Below, in pieces: positions 56,020 through 63,100 of a stretch of 64,000 bases of DNA. Both the position numbers and the translations under genes were made by a program. The stretch lies in assembly GCF_002835935.1 (NCBI RefSeq), contig NZ_PJCF01000086.1, forward strand, positions 186,001-250,000. Direction: 5' to 3'. Position 1 is the first letter of the stretch, and each line of letters starts with the position of its first letter. The notes beneath the pieces are model-generated. The model ran no database searches and had not been told where the DNA came from. It worked only from the letters and a program-made list of their open reading frames with translations. Origin of the DNA: Paraglaciecola sp. MB-3u-78. Its GTDB lineage: Bacteria > Pseudomonadota > Gammaproteobacteria > Enterobacterales > Alteromonadaceae.

Positions 56020-57123
56020 ATGAAGTATGATTTCGTTATCGTTGGTTCTGGCCTGTTTGGTTCAGTTTGTGCGCATGAATTAACTAAGTTAGGCAAGAAA
56101 GTACTTGTGTTAGAAAAAAGAAATCATATCGGTGGTAATATTTACACTGAAAATAATAATGGGATTCAGGTCCATAAATATGGTGCGCATATTTTTCATA
56201 CCAATGATAAAGTTATTTGGGATTATGTGAACTCGTTTGTTGAATTTAATCGTTTTACAAACTCACCACTGGCCAATTACAAAGGTGATTTATTTAATCT
56301 TCCTTTTAATATGAATACGTTTTATCAACTTTGGGGAACAAAAACGCCCGAAGAAGCAAAAGCTAAAATATCAGAGCAGCGTAAAGAAATGGATGGCATA
56401 GAACCATCGAATTTAGAAGAACAAGCTATCTCTTTAGTTGGCCGTGATATCTACGAGAAACTGATCAAAGGTTATACCGAAAAACAATGGGGAAGAGACT
56501 GTAAAGATCTTCCCGCGTTTATAATTCGTCGTTTACCAGTTCGCTTTACGTATGACAATAATTATTTTTCTGATAATTATCAAGGTGTACCCATAGGCGG
56601 TTATACGAAGTTAATTGAAAAAATGCTCGAAGGCTTGGATGTTCGTTTAAACGTGGATTTCCTTGAAGATAAAGAGTTTTATCAGAACTTAGCCGATAAT
56701 GTAATTTATACAGGCCCACTTGATGAGTATTTCGACAATAAGTTAGGGAAATTAGAATACCGATCTTTGGAGTTTAGAACAAAAACATTACATAAAGAGA
56801 ATTTTCAAGGTAATGCGGTGATAAATTATACCGAAGGTGATATTCCTTTTACTCGTATTATCGAGCATAAACACTTTGACCCAGTGAAGACTAATCACAC
56901 AGTTATAACTGAAGAATATCCTTCTGAGTGGAAAGAAGGCAATGAGCCTTATTATCCTATCAATGATGATAAAAACATGCTGTTATTTAAGCAGTATCGT
57001 GAATTAGCCAAATCTGAGAACGTAATTTTTGGCGGTAGGCTTGCTGAGTATAAATATTATGATATGCATCAAGTTATACGGTCTGCATTAACAAAATTAT
57101 CAAAGCTTGAGGCAATACTATGA
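56020..57123 (+). CDS. glf: UDP-galactopyranose mutase
   Basis: A 367-residue flavoenzyme that converts UDP-galactopyranose to UDP-galactofuranose for cell-surface polysaccharide. Marks: FVIVGSGLFGSVCAHEL (FAD fold), LEKRNHIGGNIYTE, YGAHIFHTND, LIKGYTEKQWGRDCKDLP, IPFTRIIEHKHF and the C-terminal GGRLAEYKYYDMHQVI. It was preceded by wzx before the IS66 insertion and overlaps the following glycosyltransferase gene by 4 nt. Loss of upstream transcription through wzx may affect its expression. Confidence 0.96.
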   Translation: MKYDFVIVGSGLFGSVCAHELTKLGKKVLVLEKRNHIGGNIYTENNNGIQVHKYGAHIFHTNDKVIWDYVNSFVEFNRFTNSPLANYKGDLFNLPFNMNTFYQLWGTKTPEEAKAKISEQRKEMDGIEPSNLEEQAISLVGRDIYEKLIKGYTEKQWGRDCKDLPAFIIRRLPVRFTYDNNYFSDNYQGVPIGGYTKLIEKMLEGLDVRLNVDFLEDKEFYQNLADNVIYTGPLDEYFDNKLGKLEYRSLEFRTKTLHKENFQGNAVINYTEGDIPFTRIIEHKHFDPVKTNHTVITEEYPSEWKEGNEPYYPINDDKNMLLFKQYRELAKSENVIFGGRLAEYKYYDMHQVIRSALTKLSKLEAIL

Positions 57124-58103
57124 GTAACAAAATTGTAGTTGCTATTTGTCCTGGAAACTTTGTAACTGGTGGTCCAGAGGTATTACATCAATTTGTTCAT
57201 TGTATTAACGAAAATGGTGGGGATGCCAAAATTTTATACTATCCATTCAGTAGTGTTTTTCAGGTACCTAAAGCTTATTTAAAATATAATGTGAATATAT
57301 GCAGTATAGACGACGTAAAAAATAAAAGTGTTGAATTTGTTATACCTGAAATTTTCACTGCTTGTATTAAAGAGCTACCTGGTAATAATTTCAACATCTG
57401 GTGGCTATCTGTAGATAATTATTTTGAGTATAAAAATGGAAGTTTTCTTTCAAAAATTAAATTGTCTATTAAAAAACTAATTAAATTCCGAACATCACCA
57501 TTGACTATTAATCAGTTAAAGAAATATAAGCAGTGGGTGCAGAGTTATTATGCTCAAGAGTTTTTAGGTACATATGGTATTGAGTCAAGTTTACTTTCTG
57601 ACTTTTTGAATAATGAACATTTAAACCAAGATGTTGATATGTTTAAGAAAGAAAATATTATCTGTTTTAATCCTAAAAAAGGAATTAGTGTTACTAACCA
57701 GCTTACTAATGCTTATCCTAATTATAAGTTTGTGCCGATTCAAAATATGACGGCAAAAGAAGTATCTGAGTTGCTTCAATCTTCAAAGATTTATATGGAT
57801 TTCGGTAATCATCCTGGTAAGGACAGAATTCCTAGGGAAGCGGCGATGGCAAAATGTGTTGTCATTACAGGTACAAAAGGTAGCGCGAAAAATGAATATG
57901 ATATAGCTGTTGATTCAAAATATAAAATTGATGAGGAAGGTGATCAATTTTGTGCTGCAGTAGGCGAATTATTTCAAGATGTGTTTGATAGGTTTGATCA
58001 TCATATTGAACGTTTTGAACCTTATCGTACGAAAATTGCTTCTGAAGAAGCTGCTTTTAATCAACAAGTTTTAGATTTCATGAGATATACCAGGGTTAAA
58101 TAA
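57120..58103 (+). CDS. Glycosyltransferase-like protein of a polysaccharide cluster
   Basis: A 327-residue protein, AT-rich in codon use. The N-terminus (VVAICPGNFVTGGPEVLHQFVH) and the C-terminal part (ICFNPKKGISVTNQL, MDFGNHPGKDRIPREAAMAKCVVITG) fit a GT-B glycosyltransferase-like fold; the G-x-D-R-x-P-x-E-A segment resembles the nucleotide-sugar site with its acidic residue. It overlaps glf by 4 nt, so a galactofuranose-related transfer is a reasonable guess. No more genes of the cluster follow; an IS1595 element lies next. Confidence 0.75.
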   Translation: MSNKIVVAICPGNFVTGGPEVLHQFVHCINENGGDAKILYYPFSSVFQVPKAYLKYNVNICSIDDVKNKSVEFVIPEIFTACIKELPGNNFNIWWLSVDNYFEYKNGSFLSKIKLSIKKLIKFRTSPLTINQLKKYKQWVQSYYAQEFLGTYGIESSLLSDFLNNEHLNQDVDMFKKENIICFNPKKGISVTNQLTNAYPNYKFVPIQNMTAKEVSELLQSSKIYMDFGNHPGKDRIPREAAMAKCVVITGTKGSAKNEYDIAVDSKYKIDEEGDQFCAAVGELFQDVFDRFDHHIERFEPYRTKIASEEAAFNQQVLDFMRYTRVK

Positions 58104-58148
58104 GTAAACTTGTTTTCAGATGTAAATTGCATTTTAAAATTAGAATTT

Positions 58149-59122
58149 CATGCTTCTCCACTTTGCTCAGGCATGAACTAAACTGTATATGAAAATAAAC
58201 AGTTTAAGGGAGTTCGAACATGAACACGCCAGAAGCCAGTTTTTTAACGTGGCAACAGCAATTCAGAACGAATAAAGATTGTCTCCAGTATCTGAAGGAA
58301 ATGAAGTGGCCTAATGGGTTTATGTGTCCTCAATGTGGTCACGACAATGGGATTGACCTTCACTGCCGAGAATTAACCGAATGCAGCCATTGTCATAAGC
58401 AAACATCGGTGATGTCAGGTACTTTATTTCATGGTAGTCATCTACCGTTACTCAAATGGTTTTGGGCACTGTATTTTATAGGCTCAGACAAAGGCAGTAT
58501 TTCAGCGTTAAGGCTAAGCAAGCTTATTGAAGTGAATTGGAAGACTGCTCGGCTTATGTTAACGAAAGTGAGAGCGGCTATGGGACACAGGGATAGCCTC
58601 TACCGATTGTCGGGCACAATAGAGTTAGATGATGCCTTTGTTGGCGGTAAGCACAAAGGCAAGCGTGGTCGTGGAGCAGAAGGGAAAACCCCCATTATCA
58701 TAGCATGTGAAAACAAGCATAAAAAGGCAGGGTTTATCGCAATGAAAGCGGTTAAAAATGTGAATTTTAAAACAGTAAAAGAATTTGTATCACATCACCT
58801 TTTAGCTAATCAGCATGTCAGAACGGATGCTTATCCTGCGTTAAATATTATAGATAAAACACAGCAACATGAGCCAAGAGTCACGCCAAGTGAAAAGGTA
58901 GACGAATGGTTGCCTTGGGTTCATATCGCGATAGGTAATTTGAAAACGTTTTTGTTGGGCACGTTTCATGGCGTTACGGGTAATTACTTACAAGAATACT
59001 TGAATGAGTTTTGTTATCGGTATAATCGCCGTTTTGTGGAAAAACAAATACCTAATCGATTGTTAAACTTGGCAATTATTCATACTCCTTTAAAATCAAC
59101 CTGAGTTAAATGGAGAAGCATG
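58149..59122 (+). mobile_element. IS1595-family element, 974 bp, with 8-bp target duplication
   Basis: Terminal inverted repeats CATGCTTCTCCA (58149-58160) and TGGAGAAGCATG (59111-59122) are perfect and extend with three mismatches to CTCAGG, about 23 bp. The flanks TAGAATTT (58141-58148 and 59123-59130) are identical. The element holds one intact transposase gene and looks complete. Confidence 0.93.
58220..59104 (+). CDS. IS1595-family transposase
   Basis: A 294-residue transposase. It has a zinc ribbon CPQCGHDNG with CSHCHKQTSV (residues ~36-62) and then an ISXO2-like DDE/N domain: ELDDAFVGGKHKGKRGRG, VRTDAYPAL and HVAIGNLK-type VHIAIGNLKTFLLGTFHG, ending EFCYRYNRRF. The gene fills its element, between complete terminal repeats. 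The frame is intact. Confidence 0.95.
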   Translation: MNTPEASFLTWQQQFRTNKDCLQYLKEMKWPNGFMCPQCGHDNGIDLHCRELTECSHCHKQTSVMSGTLFHGSHLPLLKWFWALYFIGSDKGSISALRLSKLIEVNWKTARLMLTKVRAAMGHRDSLYRLSGTIELDDAFVGGKHKGKRGRGAEGKTPIIIACENKHKKAGFIAMKAVKNVNFKTVKEFVSHHLLANQHVRTDAYPALNIIDKTQQHEPRVTPSEKVDEWLPWVHIAIGNLKTFLLGTFHGVTGNYLQEYLNEFCYRYNRRFVEKQIPNRLLNLAIIHTPLKST

Positions 59123-59147
59123 TAGAATTTTATTATGTCTTAACTAG

Positions 59148-59215
59148 ACATATATGGACGCTCCCCCGAAGTCAAAGCATAACTAATCTTTCCGTGCTGT
59201 TTACAGCACTTGCTC
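59148..59215 (-). mobile_element. Stray right end of the IS1111-type element, inverted
   Basis: Read on the minus strand it gives the hairpin GTGCTG...CAGCAC (59194-59209), then TTGACTTC and GGGAGCGTCCAT (59154-59165) with ATATATGT, the same order as at 63452-63512. About 25 of the last 27 bases match copy 2. No transposase accompanies it. Confidence 0.8.
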
Positions 59216-59235
59216 TACCCTCGACTCAAGGCTCG

Positions 59236-59355
59236 CCAACTATTTATCCCATTTTGTGGGTCAATCGCCATGCGGACGCCGCGCGGGACAGGCGATTGAG
59301 CGGTGCGCCGTCGGGAACGGCTCAGCACGACCTACGAAATGGGATAAATAGTTGG
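59236..59355. repeat. Branched inverted repeat (three-way-junction-like)
   Basis: CCAACTATTTATCCCATTT (59236-59254) is perfectly complementary to 59337-59355. Inside lie two further hairpins: CAATCGCC (59262-59269) with GGCGATTG (59291-59298), and GCCGT-cggga-ACGGC (59307-59321). The first inner loop carries the 17-nt GC-rich core seen elsewhere in this region. The whole could fold as a cruciform or RNA with three stems. Confidence 0.85.
59272..59288 (+). repeat. GC-rich loop core, site A
   Basis: The 17-mer GCGGACGCCGCGCGGGA in the loop of an 8-bp hairpin, CAATCGCC/GGCGATTG. It is one of five exact occurrences within 2.6 kb. Confidence 0.9.
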
Positions 59356-59389
59356 ATGAAGAGCATTGCCCTCGAGCGGCACTTTTTAT

Positions 59390-59457
59390 GAAATACGTCC
59401 TGTATTTCACCCTTCGGGCCATCTTATTGATGTTCAAATTTTTTCCAGAAAAATTTG
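59390..59457 (+). repeat. Two hairpins with TCC loops
   Basis: GAAATAC-gtcct-GTATTTC (59390-59408) and the 9-bp stem CAAATTTTT with AAAAATTTG around TCCAG (59435-59457). Stems are perfect and unrelated to each other; both loops contain TCC. Confidence 0.8.
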
Positions 59458-59525
59458 TGCTTACTTTATGCTGCTGTAGGCAAAAAGTAAGTCGCAGCGA
59501 AGGGATTTGGTGTGAAAACTGCCAT

Positions 59526-59542
59526 GCGGACGCCGCGCGGGA
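59526..59542 (+). repeat. GC-rich loop core, site B
   Basis: The same 17-mer, flanked by ACTGCC (59518-59523) and GGCAGT (59544-59549), which pair. The matching block R2 has the core too (61344-61360). Confidence 0.9.
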
Positions 59543-59608
59543 GGGCAGTAAGCGTTAGCGCATGCTCTAACTCTTTGTAAAATATTAAAAGCACGCTTCG
59601 CGCCATCT

Positions 59609-59625
59609 TCCCGCGCGGCGTCCGC
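59609..59625 (-). repeat. GC-rich loop core, site C (occupied)
   Basis: The 17-mer in reverse orientation between CCATC (59603-59607) and GATGG (59628-59632). In R2 the same place reads CCATCA-tccc-TGATGG (61421-61436), 14 nt shorter. Confidence 0.9.
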
Positions 59626-59672
59626 CTGATGGTTTTTGACTAGAATCCTTTCTAGCCAGTGACTCTTTTTAT

Positions 59673-59706
59673 AAAGTGCATCCAGCGCGGCTGCGGCTTG
59701 CACTTT
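59673..59706 (-). repeat. Variant GC-rich loop module
   Basis: AAAGTGCA and TGCACTTT pair around TCC, a 14-nt insert AGCGCGGCTGCGGC (59684-59697) and T. In R2 the hairpin is AAAGTAC-gtcct-GTACTTT (61476-61494). The insert agrees with the common 14-mer CGCGCGGCGTCCGC at 10 of 14 positions. Confidence 0.8.
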
Positions 59707-59924
59707 ACCTTTCAGGCCAGCTAAAGCTGTTCCATATTTATCCCGTAAATATGGTCAACAGCAAAAAAGAGTCACCAGACACAATGGTCGGGAACCATTT
59801 TGAACATCTGCAAGGTGGCCCGAAGGGCAAAGTATAAGGATGTACTTTGTAAAATGCCGCTCGCTAAAAAAGTTCTTAACCGCAAAAAATGACTTATTTT
59901 CAAACCGCTACAAACACTTCAAAT

Positions 59925-60418
59925 TAGTCAATCACACTTCCATGATGATCGGCACCCAATCTCGACGTCCGTGTCGAGCTGTTCAACTGGGCGAAGCTGT
60001 GCTTTTGGGTTTATGCCCTAACGGGCTATTACCCTAGCCCACCCGATGTAACCACTTTAACTTAGTCAATCACACATCCATGATGATCGGCACCCAAACC
60101 TGACGTCCTTGTCAGGTTGTTCAACTGGGCGAAGCTGTGCTTTTGGGTTTATGCCCTAACGGGCTATTACCCTAGCCCACCCGATGTAACCACTTTAACT
60201 TAGTCAATCACACATCCATGATGATCGGCACCCAAACCTGACGTCCTTGTCAGGTTGTTCAACTGGGCGAAGCCGTGCTTTTGGGTTTATGCCCTAACGG
60301 GCTATTACCCTAGCCCACCCGATGTAACCACTTTAACTTAGTCAATCACACATCCATGACGATCGGCACCCAAACCTGACGTCCTTGTCAGGTTGTTCAA
60401 CTGGGCGAAGCCGTGCTT
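59925..60418 (+). repeat. 138-bp tandem repeat, 3.6 copies
   Basis: Units start at 59925, 60063, 60201 and 60339, exactly 138 nt apart; the last stops after 80 nt. Each unit begins TAGTCAATCACAC and holds a hairpin with a GTCC loop and a second one, GCCC-taac-GGGC. In unit 1 the first hairpin is CTCGAC/GTCGAG, in units 2-4 CCTGAC/GTCAGG, so both arms changed together. A single related unit follows R2 at 61736. Confidence 0.92.
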
Positions 60419-60443
60419 CTAAAGAATCCAGTTTCACCCCTAA

Positions 60444-60546
60444 AATAAGCCTTTTTGTGCTGAAACTTTAAATGCGGAAAAGCAGTGGTGTTGCCACCAA
60501 AGCGGGTATCGGCAATGCCGATTATTTTTGTTCACTTACGGTGGAT
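60444..60546. repeat. Twin-hairpin repeat, copy 3 (no transposase beside it)
   Basis: Same order as copy 1: AATAAGC, TGAAACTTTAAA, GCGGAAAAGCA, hairpin GTGGT-gtt-GCCAC, hairpin ATCGGC-aat-GCCGAT and TTACGGTGG. It closes the R1 block and is followed by the toxin-antitoxin genes rather than an insertion sequence. Confidence 0.85.
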
Positions 60547-60604
60547 GACCAAGTAATTTTCCATGTGATTTGTCCAGGTGTCCATGTAATTTGAAAATTA
60601 GCAG

Positions 60605-60904
60605 TTATTTTAAGTGTTTTTGTGGGAGCTGTGATTGCCCTAAGACTGCAACAACTAGGATGAAGCCATTTTCTTTGGTGAAATAAGCCGTATGTTTACC
60701 TACTGGGAAATAGAATCCGTGGGGGTATATTCCATTGCAACTTCTCCCCACCCCTGGATTATCAGCTAGCATCTGGAATCCAGTTAAGAGCGTTTCTTTA
60801 TAATTTCGCCATTGTAATTCGGAAAAGTTTTCAATCGTGTAACTTTTTACTTTACGTAAATGCTCCTGAGCTAAATTGCTCAGTTTGTATTGTTTCTTAT
60901 GCAT
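60605..60904 (-). CDS. ParE/RelE-superfamily toxin
   Basis: A 99-residue toxin with the ParE pattern: LSNLAQEHLRKVKSYTIENF, WRNYKETLLTGFQMLADNPG, and the C-terminal strand YFPVGKHTAYFTKENGFILVVAVL. ParE toxins poison gyrase; RelE relatives cut mRNA, and the ParE-like N-terminal hairpin favours the former. It follows its antitoxin gene by 8 nt. The pair lies between two copies of a duplicated repeat block. Confidence 0.88.
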   Translation of the reverse strand: MHKKQYKLSNLAQEHLRKVKSYTIENFSELQWRNYKETLLTGFQMLADNPGVGRSCNGIYPHGFYFPVGKHTAYFTKENGFILVVAVLGQSQLPQKHLK

Positions 60905-60912
60905 ACCGATCG

Positions 60913-61155
60913 TTATAGCGCATTTAAAAAGCTTTGACCGTCAAGAACATTTCCTTTAGCTAAGTCTTGCTTAGCAGATTCGAAGCAGTGTTTAAGGTAT
61001 TCAGCCTTCATAGCTTCAATCTCTTCATAATCTCTAATCGACATTACGACCACGGTATCTTTGCTGTTTTTGCTGATTTTAACTGGTTCGCGTTGAGCAT
61101 TTAGAAGTAACTCACCAAAATTTCGTTTAGCATCATTTGCTGTTAGTGTGAACAT
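60913..61155 (-). CDS. Phd/YefM-family antitoxin
   Basis: An 80-residue antitoxin. The N-terminal Phd fold reads LTANDAKRNFGELLLNAQREPVKISKNSK and VVVMSIRDYEEIEAM; the C-terminal helix (YLKHCFESAKQDLAKGN) is the expected toxin-binding part. It is the first gene of the pair and probably represses the promoter in front of it, near 61160-61200, together with the toxin. Confidence 0.9.
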   Translation of the reverse strand: MFTLTANDAKRNFGELLLNAQREPVKISKNSKDTVVVMSIRDYEEIEAMKAEYLKHCFESAKQDLAKGNVLDGQSFLNAL

Positions 61156-61318
61156 GTTTGAGTTCCATAATTGAACGTATAGTAAGATTATAGTTTTTCG
61201 TGTGAAATAATCAATTTAATTAAATCGTGCGATATAGGTTTATTCTTTAAAACCACAGGTTTACAGCAATAAAAGCATGCGCTAATGCTTACTGCCTTCT
61301 ATTACAGGACGCACAGAA

Positions 61319-61766
61319 AGGGATTTCGTGTCAAAAAAGCCATGCGGACGCCGCGCGGGAGGGCAGTAAGCGCCAGCGCATACTTTAACTCTTTGTAAAA
61401 AATCAAAAGCACGCTTCGCGCCATCATCCCTGATGGTTTTGACTAGATTCCCTTCTAGCCAGTGACTCTTTTTATAAAGTACGTCCTGTACTTTACCTTT
61501 CAGGCCAGCTAAAGCTGTTCCATATTTATCCCGTAAATATGGTCAACAGCGAAAAAGAGTAACCAGACAAAATGCTCGGGAACCATTTTGAACATCTGCA
61601 AGATGGCCCGAAGGGCAAAGTATAGGGATGTACTTTGTAAAATGCCGCTCGCTACAAAAGTTCTTAACCGCAAAAAATGGCTTATTTTTGGTTCGTTACG
61701 AATGTTCTTTTCCTGCCCGATGCAAACACTTCAGCTTAGTCAATTACACATCCATGATGAACGGCA
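61319..61766 (+). repeat. Duplicated block, copy R2
   Basis: Direct copy of R1 (59501-59953). Hairpins with TCC loops include CTAGA-ttccct-TCTAG (61443-61458), AAAGTAC-gtcct-GTACTTT (61476-61494) and CCATATTTA-tcccg-TAAATATGG (61520-61542). A single 138-bp-type unit and twin-hairpin copy 2 follow it, as the array and copy 3 follow R1. Confidence 0.85.
61344..61360 (+). repeat. GC-rich loop core, site E
   Basis: The 17-mer GCGGACGCCGCGCGGGA at the place in R2 that corresponds to site B in R1; it is flanked by GCC and GGGC. Confidence 0.9.
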
Positions 61767-61793
61767 CTCGGTTACCGCGTAACAATCTCGACG

Positions 61794-61810
61794 TCCCGCG
61801 CGGCGTCCGC
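61794..61810 (-). repeat. GC-rich loop core, site D (occupied)
   Basis: The 17-mer in reverse orientation inside CTCGAC...GTCGAG. The first unit of the tandem array has the same hairpin without it: CTCGAC-gtccgt-GTCGAG (59961-59978). The difference is exactly 14 nt. Confidence 0.92.
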
Positions 61811-61882
61811 GTGTCGAGCTGTTCAACAGGGCGAAGCGGTGCTTCTAAAAAAACCAGTTTTACCCATGCCATTTGCCCCAAG

Positions 61883-61985
61883 AATAAGCCATTTTTAGCT
61901 GAAACTTTAAATGCGGAAAAGCAGTGGCGGAGCCACTAAAGTGGATATCGGCAATGCCGATTTCTCTTGTCTTCTTAAGATGGAT
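61883..61985. repeat. Twin-hairpin repeat, copy 2
   Basis: AATAAGC, TGAAACTTTAAA, GCGGAAAAGCA, GTGGC-gga-GCCAC, ATCGGC-aat-GCCGAT and TTAAGATGG. The left inverted repeat of the intact IS1111-type element starts 7 nt after it. Confidence 0.85.
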
Positions 61986-62068
61986 GATGAGATGGACGCT
62001 CCCTAATACGGCGTCAATGCGCCAGAATAGTATTTTTGACCAGACTATTTACATAAGGAGCGTCCAAA

Positions 62069-63100
62069 ATGAAGCTTAGAACAATTGGTATCGATTTAGC
62101 AAAGAATGTATTTCAGGTTTGTGGAGTGAATGAGCATATGAAGTCGCAGTTTAATAAGCGGTTAAAGCGACATCAACTGCTCGACTTTATGCGTCAGCAG
62201 GCGCCTACGATGGTGGTGATGGAGGCCTGTTATTCATCCCATTACTGGGGGCGCGAACTGACTAAGTTAGGCCATGATGTAAAGCTTATCCCAGCTCAAC
62301 ACGTCACGCCTTTTGTGCGAGGCAACAAGAATGACCACAACGATGCCTTTGCGATTACAGAGGCCAGTCAGCGTCCGTATATTCGCTTTGTACCGATTAA
62401 AACCGAGCACCAACAGGAAATATCCTGCTTACATCGTATCCGTGAGCGACTTATCAAAAACAAAACTGCGATGAGTAACCAAGCCAGAGGGTTATTGAGT
62501 GAGTTTGGCGTGGTGTTTCCTTGTGGTCACAAAGCGCTGTTAAATGGGTTGGACAGCGTCACAGATAACGCTCAATATAGTCAGCGATTGCAAGACATGG
62601 TGAAGGAGATGTTGAGTGAATATAACACCACCATAGAGCGCCTTAAAAGCATCAAAAAACAGTTAGATGAATTTGTTGATGACAGTGAGAGCGGTAAGAT
62701 ATTACTCAGCATTCCCGGTATCGGTGTGATTAATGCCTCTGCATTGTTAGCGGCCATCGATAAAGGCCAAGCGTTTAACAATCCGAAAGAGTTTGCAGTG
62801 TGGTTAGGACTGACACCCAAACAACATGCATCGGGTAACATCAGTAAAATGGGCGGTATTACCAAACGCGGTGACCGGTATTTGCGTAAACAACTGGTAC
62901 ACGGCGCCAGAGCCCTGGTCAGTCGTGCAGCAAAAAGTACCGACCCTCTATCTCTATGGGCTACCAAGCTTCGCGTCTCCAAACCGTTTAATAAAGTGGC
63001 AGTCGCCGTCGCACATCGCTTAGCACGTTTAATCTGGATATTGCTCACGCGTCAGGAGCGTTATCGCGCTATGCCAGCTTCTTTAGAGGTCAGTGCTTAA
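62069..63100 (+). CDS. IS110-family (IS1111 group) transposase
   Basis: A 343-residue DEDD recombinase. The N-terminal RuvC-like domain has Asp in IGIDLAKNVFQ, Glu in VVMEACYSSHYWGREL and the Asp pair in GNKNDHNDAFAITEAS. The C-terminal domain has LLSIPGIGVINASALLAAI and LGLTPKQHASGNISKMGGITKRG with the conserved serine. Spacing and sequence are of the IS1111 group (compare IS4321/IS5075). AAGGAG lies 10 nt before the ATG. All catalytic residues are present, so it may be active, unlike copy 1. Confidence 0.95.
   Translation: MKLRTIGIDLAKNVFQVCGVNEHMKSQFNKRLKRHQLLDFMRQQAPTMVVMEACYSSHYWGRELTKLGHDVKLIPAQHVTPFVRGNKNDHNDAFAITEASQRPYIRFVPIKTEHQQEISCLHRIRERLIKNKTAMSNQARGLLSEFGVVFPCGHKALLNGLDSVTDNAQYSQRLQDMVKEMLSEYNTTIERLKSIKKQLDEFVDDSESGKILLSIPGIGVINASALLAAIDKGQAFNNPKEFAVWLGLTPKQHASGNISKMGGITKRGDRYLRKQLVHGARALVSRAAKSTDPLSLWATKLRVSKPFNKVAVAVAHRLARLIWILLTRQERYRAMPASLEVSA

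Larger units (their letters stand above)
59501..59953 (+). repeat. Duplicated block, copy R1
   Basis: About 450 bases that match R2 at 61319-61766 from end to end with scattered changes. It holds at least six hairpins, including CTAGAA-tcct-TTCTAG (59640-59655), CCATATTTA-tcccg-TAAATATGG (59732-59754) and AATGGT-cggga-ACCATT (59783-59799). Small open frames here have no protein motifs and are not taken as genes. Confidence 0.85.

Noticed and set aside
59110-59703. Open frames of 68-93 codons in the hairpin block
   Set aside because: They read through palindromes, share no protein motif, lack ribosome sites and change frame between the duplicated blocks.
59925-60418. Possible CRISPR array
   Set aside because: The 138-bp units are repeated in full, with no unique spacers between short repeats, and no cas gene is near.
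59925-61155. Chromosomal integron with attC sites and a toxin-antitoxin cassette
   Set aside because: I found no consistent attC core sites at the unit borders and no integrase gene; the periodic units and hairpins do not follow attC layout.
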